64,000 nucleotides of DNA from Eulemur rufifrons (Eukaryota > Chordata > Mammalia > Primates > Lemuridae), in contig NC_090997.1 in NCBI RefSeq assembly GCF_041146395.1, positions 33,893,501 to 33,957,500 of the forward strand, read 5' to 3'. Shown here piece by piece: positions 12,687 through 24,909 of this stretch. The notes beneath the pieces were generated by a model that was not told the DNA's origin, searched no databases, and worked only from the letters and a program-made list of their open reading frames with translations. A program made the translations under genes and the position numbers. Each line of letters starts with the position of its first letter. The stretch's first letter is position 1.

Positions 12687-13084
12687 GCCCCATATGGCTT
12701 AGGGCCCTGAGACAGAGATTAGCTTGTTCCTCAATCTCCCCTGGATTTTTGACAGCTGTCCAGTCTACAGGTATATGTACCTAAACCCACCTCTGTCTAA
12801 AGAAAGTGAAGAGCTCTTTTTACAATCAAAAGAGAGGGACTAAAATAGGCCATCATGTGTTTGGCCATCATGAGGCAAATTTATTTCTTTGATTTCTAAG
12901 TTCCTATGGGGATGACACACCCATTAGATCTCAGTAATGATAATAAGCATGAATAAACAAATTTGGGTAGAAAAGTCGATTGAAGTAGTAGACAAGGATT
13001 GTGTTGATAAAATACTTAAATGTAATGTTGACTGCAGTTAAGATACCTCACACTTCATGAAATTAAATAACAATTCCCCTTTAT

Positions 13085-13250
13085 TTCATTTATTCAGCCA
13101 CTCAGTAAATACTGAAGACCTACTAAGTGTAAAGAACTTGTGCAAGACACCTTGATGGATGAGAATATGCATGTCACAAGACTCACTCCCAGGGAACATA
13201 AATAGTCTTGTAATAAATTTGAGACAGGTACACTGACAACTACCACACAG
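13085..13250 (-). repeat. L2-type fragment (antisense)
   Basis: The sequence starts with 'tttcatttattcagcca' and then 'tactgaagacctactaagtg', the usual antisense L2 3' end pattern, followed by unrecognised text. It is diverged. Confidence 0.4.
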
Positions 13251-13479
13251 AGAAACCTGTGGTAATTAAATTTAATAATTATTTACAGCAGACTCATTTT
13301 GTACTAAAGCATAATGCCAGGCACCATGGATACTGGATGGATGAGGCTGAGCTGTTGGCATTAGAACAGTTGCGCTATGCACAAGGAGAAAGGAGGCTCA
13401 TTCTTGCCTCTGATACCAGGGAAGCCATCATGGGGCATCGTGTAGATGGGCACATGAGATATTCTTAGAATGCCCATTG

Positions 13480-13751
13480 CAACATCATGGCAGTAGGAAA
13501 AAATGTTCATAAAGAGAATAATGATTAAATCACTGGAAGTGTCATCATATAGTAAAATACCATATAGTAGTTGAAAGGAATGAACTTGAGCTATATGAAT
13601 CAATATTGCTACATCTCAAACCTAATGTTGAGCCAAAAATAAAGATGTAAAAACATTCTCATAGTGTGAGATGAACTATACAATATTTTAAAACATTGAA
13701 ACCAATAATTATATATTGCTTGGACCAATATACATATGTTATATAAATTTT
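13480..13751 (+). repeat. old L1 (L1M-type) 3' region, left part, interrupted by L1-A
   Basis: The sequence has typical plus-strand L1M 3' landmarks: a 'tggaatactatat'-like block near 13555, 'aaggaatgaacttgagctat' near 13576 and 'ctcaaacctaatgttgagc' near 13615. The same element resumes after the younger L1 at 17558. L1-A therefore inserted into a pre-existing L1 of opposite orientation. Confidence 0.65.
13741..13751. repeat. target-site duplication of L1-A, left copy
   Basis: ATATAAATTTT here matches 17547-17557. On the L1 sense strand the duplication starts with AAAA, as expected for L1 endonuclease cleavage. The exact edge is blurred by a TA repeat at the far end. Confidence 0.7.
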
Positions 13752-14052
13752 TTTTTTATTTCAGCTCATTATGGGGGTACAAAAGTTCAGGTTATATATA
13801 TTGCCCATGCCCCCCCATCCCCCCGAGTCTGAGCTTCAAGTGTGTCCATTCCCTAGACAGTGCACATCGCACTAATCATGTAGGTATGCACCCATCCCCT
13901 CCCTCCACCCCCATCCCCCCCAGTCAGAACTTCAAGCGTGTCCATTCCCCAGGAAGTGCGCATGGCACTCATCAAGTAGGTATACACCCATCCCCTCCCC
14001 CCACCCCCCACCTCTGTCCGATACCCAATTGCTGTTATTCCCAAATGTGCAC
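13752..14052 (-). repeat. L1-A 3' UTR with duplicated 96-bp G-rich unit
   Basis: On the minus strand this is the region after the ancestral ORF2 stop. Two similar units of about 96 bases lie at roughly 13819-13914 and 13915-14012. Each has a 'cttcaag' landmark (13834 and 13930) and a long C-run on the plus strand, meaning a G-run on the L1 sense strand. A shorter third G-tract follows before the tail. The same arrangement occurs in L1-B, so the duplication predates both insertions. Confidence 0.85.
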
Positions 14053-17000
14053 TCAGGGAAACCAGTTTGCTGGTGAGTACATGTGGTGCTTATTTTTCCA
14101 TTCTTGGGATACTTCACTTAATAGAATGGGTTCCAACTCTCTCCAGGAGAACCAAAGAGATGCCATATCGCCATTATTTCTAATAGCTGAGTAATATTCC
14201 ATGGTATACATACACCACATTTTACTAATCCATTCATGAATTGATGGGCATTTGGGTTGTTTCTACATCTTTGCAATTGTGAATTGTGCTGCTATAAACA
14301 TTCGGGTGCAGGTGTCTTTTTTATAGAATGACTTTTGTTCTTCTGGTAGATGCCCAATAATGGGATTGCTGGATCGAATGGTAGGTCGACTTGAATCTGT
14401 TTAAGGTATCTCCACATTGCTTTCCACAGGGGTTGCACTAGTTTACAGTCCCACCAGCAGTGTATGAGTGTTCCTGTCTCTCCACATCCATGCCAACATG
14501 TATTGTTTTGGGACTTTTTGATAAAGACCATTCTTACTGGAGTTAAGTGATATCTCATTGTGGTTTTGATTTTCATTTCCCTGATGATTAGAGATGTTGA
14601 ACATTTTTTCATATGTTTGTTAGCCATTCTTATATCTTCTTTTGAAAAATTTCTATTCATGTCCTTTGCCCACTTTTTGATAGGGTTGTTTGATTTGTTC
14701 TTACTGATTTTCCTGAGTTCTAAATAGATTCTTGTTATCAGTCCTTTATCTGATGTGTAGTATGGGAAAAATTTTTCCCATTCTGTAGGTTGTCTGTTTA
14801 CTCTCGTGACTGTTTCTTTGGCTGTGCAGAAGCTTTTTAATTTGATCAGGTCCCATTTATTTATTTTTGTTGTTGCTGTGATTGCCTTAGGGGTCTTCTT
14901 CATAAATTCTTTGCCTAGGCCAATGTCTGTAAGAGTCTTTCCTACGTTTTCTTCTAGAATTCTAATAGTTTCCGACCTAAGGTATAAGTCTGTTATCCAC
15001 TGTGATTTGATTTTTGTGAGAGGTGAAAGCTGTGTGTCCTGTTGTAGTCTTCTACATGTGGCTATCTAGTTTTCCCAGCACCATTTATTAAATAAGGAAT
15101 CTTTTCCTAAGAGTATGTTTTTGTCTGCTTTGTCAAACATTAGATGGTTATATGAGGATGGTTTTATATTTGGATTTTCTGTTCTGTTCCACTGGTCTGT
15201 GTCCCTGCACTTGTGCCAATACCAAGCAGTTTTTATAATCACAGCCTTGTAGTATAGTTTGAAGTCTGGCAAATTAACACCTCCCATTTTGTTTTTGTTG
15301 CTTAAAATTGCTTTTGCTAAACAGAGTCTTCTCTGGTTCCATACAAAGTGTAAAATTATTTTTTCTATATCTGTGAAAAATGATGTTGGTAATTTAATAG
15401 GGATTGCATTGAATCTGTAGATCACTTTGGGCAGTATAGACATTTTAACAATGTTGATTCTACCAATCCATGAGCATGGTATGGTTTTCCACCTATTTAC
15501 ATGCTCTGCGATTTCCTTCCTCAGTGTTTCATAGTTCTCCCTATAGAGGTCCTTTACCTCCTTAGTTAAATATATTCCTAGGTATTTTATTTTCTTTGTT
15601 GCTATTATGAAGGGTACTGAGTCCTTAATTTGGTTCTCCGTTTGACTCTTATTGGCATATATGAATGCCTCTGATTTGTGTGTATTGATTTTGTATCCTG
15701 AGACTTTACTGAATTCATTGATCAATTCCAGGAGTCTCTTGGTTGAATCCTTGGGGTTTTCTTGATACAACATCATATCATCAGCAAAGAGTGAGAGTTC
15801 GATCTCTTCTGTCCCTATTTGGACTCCCTTGATTCTGCTCTCTTGCCTAATAGCTCTCCCAAGGACTTCCAATGCTATGTTGAAAAGTAATGGGGACAGT
15901 GGGCAGCCTTGTCTGGTTCCAGTTCAAAGTGGGAATGCTTTCAGTTTTTCCCCATTCAGTATGATGTTGGCTGTGGGTTTGTCATATATGGCTTGTATCA
16001 TTTTTAGATAGGCCCCGTCTGTGCCTATTTTGTTAAGTGTTCTTATCATAAAAGGGTGTTGAATTTTGTCAAATGCTTTTTCTGCATCTATTGAGAGGAT
16101 CATATGATCTTTATTTTTGCTTCTATTTATGCGGTGAATTACATTTATAGATTTGCGTATGTTAAACCATCCCTGCATCTCTGGGATGAAGCCCACTTGG
16201 TCGTGATGGATTATTTTTTTGATAAGCACTTGGATTCAATTTGCTAGGATTTTATTGAGAATTTTTGCATCTATATTCATGAGGGATATTGGTCTGTAGT
16301 TTTCTTTTTTTGTTGCATCCTTTCCTGGTTTTGGTATCAAGATTATGTTGGCTTGGTAAAAAGTGTTGGGGAGAATCCCATCCTTCTCTATATTGGAGAA
16401 TGGTTTATGTAGGATGGGCACCAGTTCTTCTTTGTAAGTATGGTAAAATTCAGGTGTGAACCCATCTGGTCCGGGGCTTTTCTTTTTGGGAAAGTTTTTT
16501 ATTTGCTGTTTCGATTTCAGATCTAGATATCGGTCTATTCAGGAATTCTATTTTTTCCTGGTTGAGCCTCGGAAGGCTGTGTGTTTCTAAAAATTTGTCC
16601 ATTTCCTCCACGTTTTCTCATTTGTGTGCATAAAGATTTTTGTAGAATTCATAGATGATATCATGTATCTCTGTGGCATCAGTCGTGATTTCTCCTTTCA
16701 TGTTCCTGATGGAGGTTATAAGAGTTTTTCTTTTCTGCTCTTGGTTAGTCTAGCCAGAGGCGTGTCAATTTTGTTTATTTTTTCAAAGAGCCAACTTTTT
16801 GTTTTATTAATCTCCCTTATGGTTTGTTTGTTGTCCTTTTCATTTAGTTCTGATTTAATCTTAATAATTTCTCTCCTTCTGCTGGGTTTGGGGTCGGTCT
16901 GTTCTTCCTTCTCCAGCTCTTTGAGTCTATTCATTAGATTGTCTACTTGTAAGTTTTCTGTCTTTTGGTATAGGCATTTATGGAAATAAATTTTCCTCTC

Positions 17001-17546
17001 AGGACTGCTTTAGCTGTGTCCCACAGATTTTGATAAGTTGTGTCTCCTTTGTAGTTTAATTCAAAGAATCTTTTGATTTCCATCTTGATTTCTTCATTTA
17101 TAAAATGATTGTCAGGAGAAGGTTGTTTAGCTTCCATGACTTTGAGTAGAAATGAGAATTTCTGTTAGGGTTCATTGTTACTTTTATTCTACTGTGATCT
17201 GAGAAGATGCATGGTATAATTTCTATTTTTTAAAATTTTTTAAGACATGCTTTATGTCCTAGGATATGGTCAATCTTGGAGAATGTCCCATGAGCTGATG
17301 AGAAGAAAGCATATTCAGTGGTTTTGAGGTAGAATGTCCTGTAGATGTCAGTCAGGCCCATTTGTTCTAGCATTCTATTTAAGTCCATTATTTCTTTGTT
17401 TATTTTTTGTTTGGAGGATCTGTCCTGTACTGTCTGTGGCGTGTTAAAGTCTCCGGCTATTAAAGTGTTGTTATCTATCATTTGGTTCAGATCAAGTAGG
17501 GTTTGCTTTATGAATCTGGGTGCACCTAAGTTGGGTGCATATATAT
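14053..17546 (-). pseudogene. LINE-1 ORF2 (endonuclease/reverse transcriptase), 5'-truncated and interrupted
   Basis: ORF2 nicks target DNA and reverse-transcribes L1 RNA at the nick. Only the C-terminal part of the endonuclease domain remains: the AGDFNTP motif and the KIDH motif lie at about 17240-17455. The reverse transcriptase follows, with the catalytic FADD codons intact at 15777-15788. The cysteine/histidine-rich C-terminal motif (CWHGC, then H and C residues) is at about 14445-14500. The frame is broken by stops, for example in place of Trp near 15068 and of Arg near 16235, and by frameshifts near 16940 and 17140-17230. A 1-base deletion near 14350 (relative to L1-B) shifts the tail. 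A further in-frame TAG at 14263-14265 is shared with L1-B. The start codon and most of the endonuclease are missing, so it is non-functional. Confidence 0.93.
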
Positions 17547-17557
17547 ATATAAATTTT
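17547..17557. repeat. target-site duplication of L1-A, right copy
   Basis: ATATAAATTTT, matching 13741-13751. The adjoining TA repeat is part of the ORF2 reading, so the precise junction is ambiguous by a few bases. Confidence 0.65.
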
Positions 17558-17690
17558 GTTAATGTTTAGAATTGATAGATACAAGGACAGCTTTTAAATC
17601 TGGAGGAAAAAGGAGGGAATGGGATTAAGGAGGCATATGCAGGAGTTTCAACTGTATCTGAATATTTTACCCCTTTTTTTTTTTTTAAGA
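17558..17690 (+). repeat. old L1 (L1M-type) 3' region, right part
   Basis: 'ggagggaatgggattaagg' near 17612 and 'tttcaactgtatctgaata' near 17646, ending in a T/A-rich tail, match the terminal part of L1M elements. They continue the fragment that ends at 13751. Confidence 0.6.
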
Positions 17691-18236
17691 CCTAAGTTTG
17701 AGGAAACACAGCAAAATGGGTGATAGGTACATAGACATTCATTTTATTATTCTCAGATACTTTCTGTTTGAAATATCTCAAAAGAGAAAAAAGAAAAGCC
17801 TAAGTATGTTTATATGGAGACGCATCCCAAAGAAGGTAAATGTGGGTGGTTATATTCAGGGTGGTTATACTCAGTTAATCTCTCAAACTAGATGATATGG
17901 ATCAGGATGGAGTTTTAGTTCTTAGCTCCCAGTTTTATTGTGTACTTAATCATATTAGTCAACTGAATGAAATTCACTTTTGATAGAATCAAGGAACCAC
18001 TTGATGTGGTCAAACTAATAAACGAAGCCTGGAGATGGCTGTGTTTGAGCACAGGCTTTGTCCTGCTTGCAGGTGTGCAGCTGTGCATATACAGACAGCA
18101 GCAGAGGGATTCTGAGAACTCTGGTAGCAGATATGTCAGGAATCCCTGGCCATACTGTTGATGCAAAGCAGATGTTTCGAACATTTTGGGGTCACAGACC
18201 CTTTCAGAATATTAAAACAAAAAAACTATTATGTAA
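17691..18236. other. non-coding DNA
   Basis: No gene or clear repeat. Around 18185-18215 the phrase 'ttttggggtcacagaccct', with a counterpart near 18390, suggests an eroded DNA transposon split by the short L1 tail at 18237-18300. I cannot name it. Confidence 0.4.
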
Positions 18237-18300
18237 TACATCCATGTAACCAAAAACCACTTGTATCTCTAAATCTATTAAAATAAAAAAAATAAAAATA
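18237..18300 (+). repeat. short L1-type 3' end with A-rich tail
   Basis: 'acatccatgtaaccaaaaac' followed by 'cacttgta' and an A-rich tail resembles the last 60 bases of L1 3' ends, including that of L1-C at the end of this window ('tgtaaccaaaacatttg'). No target duplication is certain. Confidence 0.45.
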
Positions 18301-18420
18301 TATCACAAAGGAAAAAAACAACTGCGAACCAGGTCCTTAAACAAACATGCACACTTTTGCCTATGTACATGGTTTCATATATTTCCAGAAGTTCACAGAC
18401 CATGGAATCTAAGACCTGGG

Positions 18421-19780
18421 TTAAGAAACTCATGTATAGACACATTACCTAGGTAAATCTGCCAGTGAAAGACAATCAATGGTGCAGTTTCTGTGAATAT
18501 ACACAGGACTCTAGAGATGGAGCTACAGACTCAGTAAAGAGTTTACACAATCCAGTGAGACTTCCTAAGTTCATTGATTTAGATACCCTGTTAACTACCA
18601 TCAATCTTGGAGCACGCATGACCAGCGTACAGAATCTGTCCTTGCACTAATTGTTTGGTAATAATTCTTGAATGCTTCTTTAAAGAATGAAGCAACTGGG
18701 CATGGAAAAATCCTTCAACTAGTTCTGTCCCTTGTTTGCAGTCATTTCGGATGCTGTAATCCAGCTGAAGCATTACATGTGAGAAGGAAATTCAGTCAGA
18801 TGACAAGCAAGTTCTTGGCATCAAACCCCGACCACCAATGCAGAATATGACTAAGTAATGAAAGTTTTAGTAAAAGGTCACAGACAACATGAACTTAACA
18901 CATTTTTATTCACCAGGTGGCAAATAGAAATGAAATCCCAGAAGTTTGGTTCATTGAATAAATATTGCAGTGACTGGCATATCCAAATATATTTAATATT
19001 TAATACAGACAGTCTCTCATTGCAAGTGCCATTTTTTTCTGACTGTTATATATTTTCATTCATGATTTAAACACTTAATGACTCTTTTATAATATTAAAT
19101 TCCATTTCCATTCTTCTGTTTATATAGTCACTGGTTTGAAGGAACAATTAAAATGCATTTATGTGGGATATAAATTAAGTATCCTTTTTTTGTCTTTTTT
19201 CTTATAATTTAATCTGCATTAGATCACTCAACTAGTAATTGTTATTCTAATAATTTACGCCAACCATGTTCTTTTCTTTGAACTGGCTGACTAGCTAAAG
19301 TGTATAAAAACAGTGACTCATGGACATGCATTTTGAAATAACCAATATAAATAAGTACAGGATAGTTATACCACATTTTAAACAACCACCTAGACAAATT
19401 AAATGCAAAAAGAAAAAAAAGTACTGCAAATATCTTGAAATATGTACTTCAAGCTGACTTTCAGAATAGGTCTACATTTATATAGCTGTGTAAAAAACAA
19501 GGAAAATAAAACAGAAATTCCAGAATATTTTCAAACTGACATCTTGACACTTTACTATTTTCCTCTTCCAGAAGAGTAAATGAGTGGTTTGCCCTCTGGG
19601 GAAAAATCTATATAAAACAGAAAATCTTTTAAATTTGTATCTTTATAGAAGGAAAAAGTAATAGCTCTTAATAGTAGGGGAGGGGGTGGGATATGTGTGT
19701 ATGGAAGGACACAGTTGAATATATTAGTATAAGATATTGTTTACTTATAATTATTTGCTTTCTTTTTTTATTCCTTACAC
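18421..19780. other. non-coding AT-rich DNA
   Basis: Nothing recognised: no repeats with visible ends, no splice-flanked open frame, no RNA gene. Confidence 0.55.
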
Positions 19781-19784
19781 ATCT

Positions 19785-20050
19785 ATGTGGTGAGCATTGG
19801 TTATATGAAGATGGAAGAAATAGTCCTTGCCTTCAAGTAATTTCAGTCTTAAGGCAGAAAACTCGGGAAATCAGTGTGTTCTCACCTTAGTGATGCAATG
19901 AGAATGACATGTGCTGTAACTAATCCCATGGGATGTGAAGAAGAGGATGGTCAGAGGAGGTAATGGTTAAACTGAGTGGATGAAGGAGGCAGAGGCTCAG
20001 CCTGTTTGAGAGGACAGGTGGGAAGGAAAAGGACAGAAGCCAACTCAGGA
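19785..20050 (-). repeat. L2-type fragment (antisense)
   Basis: 'tggtgagcattggttatatg', then 'agtccttgccttcaagtaat', and later 'gaggacaggtgggaaggaa', follows the antisense L2 order. Diverged. Confidence 0.45.
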
Positions 20051-20159
20051 GAGAATATTTTGTGAACTGTTTGGGGGACCATAAATTGTACCCTCTGTGT
20101 GGAGGAAAGGTGTGAAGTGAGATTTCTACCTTCTTAGGGTCTGGTTTTCATACGTTTTG

Positions 20160-20345
20160 TCCATATATTTAATGTAGCTGTGCTCTTATTGTACTATAAA
20201 TACCTAATTACTTCTTATTCTACTTTGTGAAGTCCTCAAGAGTAGGGACAGTAATTTGTTCATCTCTTTTCCCTAGTGCCTAGCATAGGGCCAGGTGACT
20301 AGTGAGTACAAAATGAAGGCTCTTTTAGCTGAATTGAATGAATGA
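20160..20345 (+). repeat. L2 3' end
   Basis: 'gtgaagtcctcaagagtagg', then 'gacagtaatttgttcatctc' and 'agtgcctagcataggg', ending in 'gaattgaatgaatga', is the typical sense-strand L2 3' terminus. Confidence 0.7.
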
Positions 20346-20348
20346 AAG

Positions 20349-20380
20349 GACAGATGGATGGATGGACAGACAGATGGATA
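20349..20380. repeat. (GATG/GACA)n simple repeat
   Basis: A short tetranucleotide tract immediately after the L2 terminus, whose tail also has an ATGA period. It probably grew from the L2 tail. Confidence 0.85.
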
Positions 20381-20459
20381 CTCTGTAATTAGAAAGAAAT
20401 GTACTTGGGCTATGACTCCTTCAGTGGAAAAAACAACACAGGAGAAAAAAATGCAATAC

Positions 20460-21810
20460 ATGGGGTGTGGTAGGATGTAAAAATATTTTTACTAGACATA
20501 CTCTTGGACTTTATTGCAAATTAGAAATTATTTTCTCCTATGTCTGGCCCTTCTAAAATTTCACATTCATGCATACACTAGTATACTTGTTAAATTGTTG
20601 GACTAAAATCACCAATGATTTAGAAGTCTATTCTTTCATTGAGTTGATAGATTTTAAAAAGTAATGCAAGTTTTCCAATTAAACACTCTAATTTTGCCAT
20701 GTGTAACCTGAATTATGTGAAAATAAACTGCTTAGTATACTGGAAAAAACTTAATTCTGTTAAACTCTTTAAAATGGTATTACATATCAAAGAGTACACC
20801 TTTAAACTACTAATGGAGGAAAATAAAATAGCTCCGGAGACACAAGGAGAGAAAGCAGACAGCTGGAATTTTTGGGAAATGTCTGTGGTATTCGGGTTTA
20901 TTTTTAAGGGAAAGAAAAATTTTCCATTAAATTTTATAACACAATAACATTTTTAAAACTTATACCCAATAAGAATCTTTATAATGCTGATGTAAAACTC
21001 AGATTATATTTTAATCATGAATTACAAATATCTTTTTTGATGGGGTGGCTACGATAAGAAAGAAGCTTTTATAAGATTCTTCCATCTCCTTTAATTACAT
21101 CCTCCTCCTGTCTCAATGCACACACACGAGAACACTCAATTTTTTTCAATTTTTATTTTTCATGGGATCTATGTGTCAACAACACCACATCATATATAAA
21201 TAAGAACACTCCAGATATTCTCTGGGACATTGAAAGGAAATCAAATAAAACATTCTGAAATGTGTAGGCAACATTAAAAGTGCTTGAAACAGAAGCAAAA
21301 AAAAAAAAAAAAAGTGAGAGAAATAGGCTTTCTAGCCTGTGTCTTTTCTAGTTAGATGTTTCAGGAGATGAAGAAGTTTTAATTATGTGCTTCCTTAGCA
21401 GAGTGGGATATTAATTCCTCTGAATCATTCTCTCCAAGTCCCACTCTCATTTTTCACTCCCTCTTTTTCCCCCCCAGCCTTCCCCTCCCCCTCGTTCTTT
21501 TTTCATCCCTCCTCTTCCTCCCTCCCCTCCTCCAACAAAAAGCCAAAATTGCTTGGTGGTGATCCCCCAGAATTGAGCAGGATTGAACTGAGACCCATTA
21601 TTGCTTGATACTATTCTCTACCTTATCCAACCTGAATATCCTTGGATCCTTTAGACTTTTTCTGATCCATATCACAGGCTGCCTCTCCCTGCACCCTGCC
21701 CAGTGGAATTGCTCAGGGGCCTTTTGAAAGGTGGAAGGGACACTTGTTAATGCCAAAAGAACTGTATTCCTATATTCTGTTGTAACCCTGAAGAGAGGCA
21801 CTGTGCTAGT
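20460..21810. other. non-coding DNA with a poly(A) run and a pyrimidine tract
   Basis: No gene is seen. An A-run lies at 21297-21315. A strongly pyrimidine-rich (C/T) tract lies at about 21455-21535. I found no retroposon body attached to the A-run. Confidence 0.5.
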
Positions 21811-21814
21811 GAGG

Positions 21815-21965
21815 AAAGAACGCTGAGCCTCACATGTTGCTGCGTGTGGTCTCAGGCAAGGAAAACTTCAGGTCCCAGTTTCCTTATCTATTCAATGAGA
21901 ATGGTTAGAACTATGTCACTGAAGTGTGCTTTAAATTACATAAAGTGATATATGTAAAAAGCCAG
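21815..21965 (-). repeat. MIR SINE fragment (antisense)
   Basis: 'ggtctcaggcaaggaaaact' followed by 'cagtttccttatctattcaa' and 'atgagaatggttaga' is the antisense MIR core. Diverged. Confidence 0.5.
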
Positions 21966-22914
21966 GCCCCTAAGTGCTGCTGTTTACAGCATTCTGTGAT
22001 GAATTCCCCATTTCAGTCTGTACCTTTATTCACAGATAGTCACAGGTACTCACAGATGCTAAGAATCACAGTAGTAGTTGTTTACTGTTGTTTGTTTATT
22101 CCATAAGGTGGTTTATTTTAAAAAGAGAGACCTCCCTCTTGGGTTTTCATTACAGTATGTTTCAGCTGCCACATTTTCTGAATTTTTCCGTGTCTTGAAG
22201 CCTTTGTGTTGGTGTTTCATAACCAACCTGTAGGTTGTCAGAATCAGTGGAGCATGCCATTTACTGCTTGTCTTGGTTACACTGAATGATTCTTTCTTTC
22301 CCTACTGGTTCAGTTTTTGCTTTAAAGATCCTACTTTGTTTGAATAGATTTTTCATTAGTGTCTGCTTATGTAATTTAATCTCCATTTCTAATTGTGAAA
22401 TTTGTTCCATCGATATGAATTTTCTTTCAGTACTATTCAGAGAGAAGATAATGGTTAGTACCCAAAAGAGGAAGCTTAAAAAATGCCTTTTTAAATTGTC
22501 ACTGTATTGTGATTATCTTTATCAATAACACTATTTTATAGTTGTGGTCATTATACTGCTTATTAAAAATAGTCATTTGAAATTGCTGTACTAACATCAA
22601 TCTCTGAATAACATATTTGCAAGTATAGCATTTTATTTTGTCAGTGCAAATATGTACTGCATACCAATTCATGTTGCTAAATGTGGATATAAAAACAGTT
22701 AATTCTCTTGCTAAGGATATTCGTTTATGAAAGTAAAGTAACATTATCTTAATATTTTTTCAGGACAACTATTTCCAGATATTTATTAGAGAAACTGTTC
22801 TAGGAAAAAATTAAATTATACATATTATGTGTTTAACTCTGTAATAGAAACTTACACAACCTTGGACATCAGATAGTTTCATGTAAAATTAGATATGCTA
22901 TACTCAATAAATAT

Positions 22915-23060
22915 TTGAAAGACTGTTTTATCATCTGTAAAATATGAATAATAGTAGCATCTTCTCATTGAGTTACTTTGAAAATCATTAAAAATAATTC
23001 ATACATAATTTAACCTAGTGTCTAGCATGTAGTAAGCACTTAATGAATACTTGATATTAT
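22915..23060 (-). repeat. MIR SINE (antisense)
   Basis: 'tttatcatctgtaaaatatg', 'aataatagtagcatcttctc' and 'agcatgtagtaagcacttaa' appear in the order of the MIR reverse complement. Confidence 0.7.
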
Positions 23061-24204
23061 GAATGAGTGCATGCTATAAACGTAGCCCAGATTAAGACAA
23101 TAAGGACATAATAATAGAAATAATCCACATTTTTAGATAGAGGAAAACAGAAAGGAAATAAAGAGAAATGACATTGTGTTTGAGACATGTGATATAAAAA
23201 TAGGAATAGAAGGAAACTGGGTCCATGGAGAAGGAACTGGGAGAGTTTGGGGGTTTGGGAGAGAAAGGGCAACATGAAGTTGTGTTTGGGATACACTGAA
23301 TTTAAAGTGATAGAGGTCACTATAGTGAAGATGTATGTAGCTATCTCATGGATTGGACAAGAACTTTTGTGTTGTTGTTGTTTACTTAGTTTTTCAAGAA
23401 ATATTTATCGTGGGCCAACTGTGTACTACGTGAGAAACCTAGGATGGAGACACATAAATCTGTGAGTCAGTTTTCTGGGGGAAAGTTAGACATGAGGAAC
23501 AATGTGCTCAGCATGGAGAGTTGGTCAATGATTACAAACAGGAGAGGAGAAAAGAAGGAAGAAGTCTCCAAGGAAGCAGCACGAGAGGCTGAAGGTATAT
23601 CCTGAGAGTGCTGTACGAGCAGAGAAAACAACTTAAAAAATTGTAGACATTCAGAAGAATCACTTTTATAGAAGCTGAATATGATTTTTAGAGTTTAGGA
23701 TCATTCTTGTAAGTTTCAGTGATAGAAAATGAAGATAAATAGCTTATTCTTAACTTACATTTACCATATTTACATAAGAAAATGATTACACAAATCTACT
23801 TCTTTTCATGTGAAATCATTATTTTCATAAAAGTAAAGATATTGAAGCAGTTGTTCAATGAACAATGAAAAATGTACTTTGCCTAAATCCTAAGGAAATC
23901 TGCTTGAATATTTGAAAGTGCTTAGTTTGGCAATTTTCTGTACAATTTGTAGTAAACCAGCCATATTTCTGATAAACAATGATTACTTTCTTTTTGTTTT
24001 TATGTTTAGTAGTGAGGATCTTTTTTTCTTTTAAAGAAAAGAAAAAACCTGGATGTTTTGCTTCATTGGTTGTGTGCAACAAAAGGTAAAAAATGAGGGA
24101 AAGGCCTTCAGAATAAACTGTAATGCACTTAACATGTGATCTATATAGCCCAACACCCAGTCACCAAAGGAGACCTTGAATACTGCTCATTTCAATTCAA
24201 ACAA

Positions 24205-24760
24205 ACAAATATCTATTGACTGCCTGTTTTTAAGCACTGTGTTAGGTTCCACAAACCATAAGCTCACAGTCTTCGAGTGTAAGGAAAGAAGACAATTACA
24301 TAAATAGCCATGACACGAAGGAGTCTGTTGATCACTGTGAGACATTCCCAAAGTGCTGTGAAGATTCCAAGAGGAGAGGGCGAGCATCTGGTTGAGAGTG
24401 AGCAAGAAAAGTTTCATGGGGAAAGTAGAATTAGAAAGGTACAGGGAATAGGAAGAAGGAAGGATGCCACATACCAGACAGCGGGAACAATGTGAGCAAA
24501 GACATGGAGACAAGCTTGGTGAGTGGTGTTCCCAGGGAATTGTTGTCTTGTTGGAGAAAAAGAGACATAAAAGTGGAGTAGTAAGAGATTAGGATAGAGA
24601 GGGAGGTGTGGGGGCATCCTGTGAGTGCTATCATGAGGAAATTCTGATTGATTCAGTAGGCAATGAGGAGCTATTAATGAATTTTGAGTAGGGGAATGAC
24701 ATTACTGGAGCAGCAATTTAGAAGACTGATATGACAGCAGTGCATGGTATCTTCTGGAAG
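24205..24760 (-). repeat. L2-type LINE fragment (antisense)
   Basis: It begins with 'caaatatctattgactgcct' (antisense L2 3' end). It continues through 'cagcgggaacaatgtgagca' and 'gatagagagggaggtg' to 'gaggagctattaatgaattt' and 'gaatgacattactggagcag', the order found in long antisense L2-type repeats. About 550 bases, diverged. Confidence 0.5.
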
Positions 24761-24852
24761 GAAGACAAATGGGAATTGGAGAAACTAGCTGGGAACCTAT
24801 TATTATAGCTCAGCAATTAATGAAAGTCTGAACTAAGATGGAAGAAAAAGAA

Positions 24853-24876
24853 AGAAAATATATATATACATATATA

Positions 24877-24909
<33 letters not shown>

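Larger units (their letters stand above)
13752..17546 (-). mobile_element. L1-A: lemur-type LINE-1, 5'-truncated, about 3.8 kb
   Basis: The element runs on the minus strand from a truncated 5' end inside the ORF2 endonuclease region (about 17546) to a short poly(A) tail at 13757-13752. It contains most of ORF2 and a 3' UTR with duplicated G-rich units. The 3' UTR and ORF2 tail are about 96-97% identical by eye to L1-B, so the family is fairly young. A matching target duplication flanks it and it splits an older L1. It lacks 5' UTR, promoter and ORF1 and cannot move on its own. Confidence 0.95.

Noticed and set aside
13736..14194. 152-codon plus-strand frame as a host gene
   Set aside because: It lies exactly antisense to the L1-A 3' UTR and ORF2 tail and recurs opposite L1-B. 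It is a repeat by-product unless selection can be shown.
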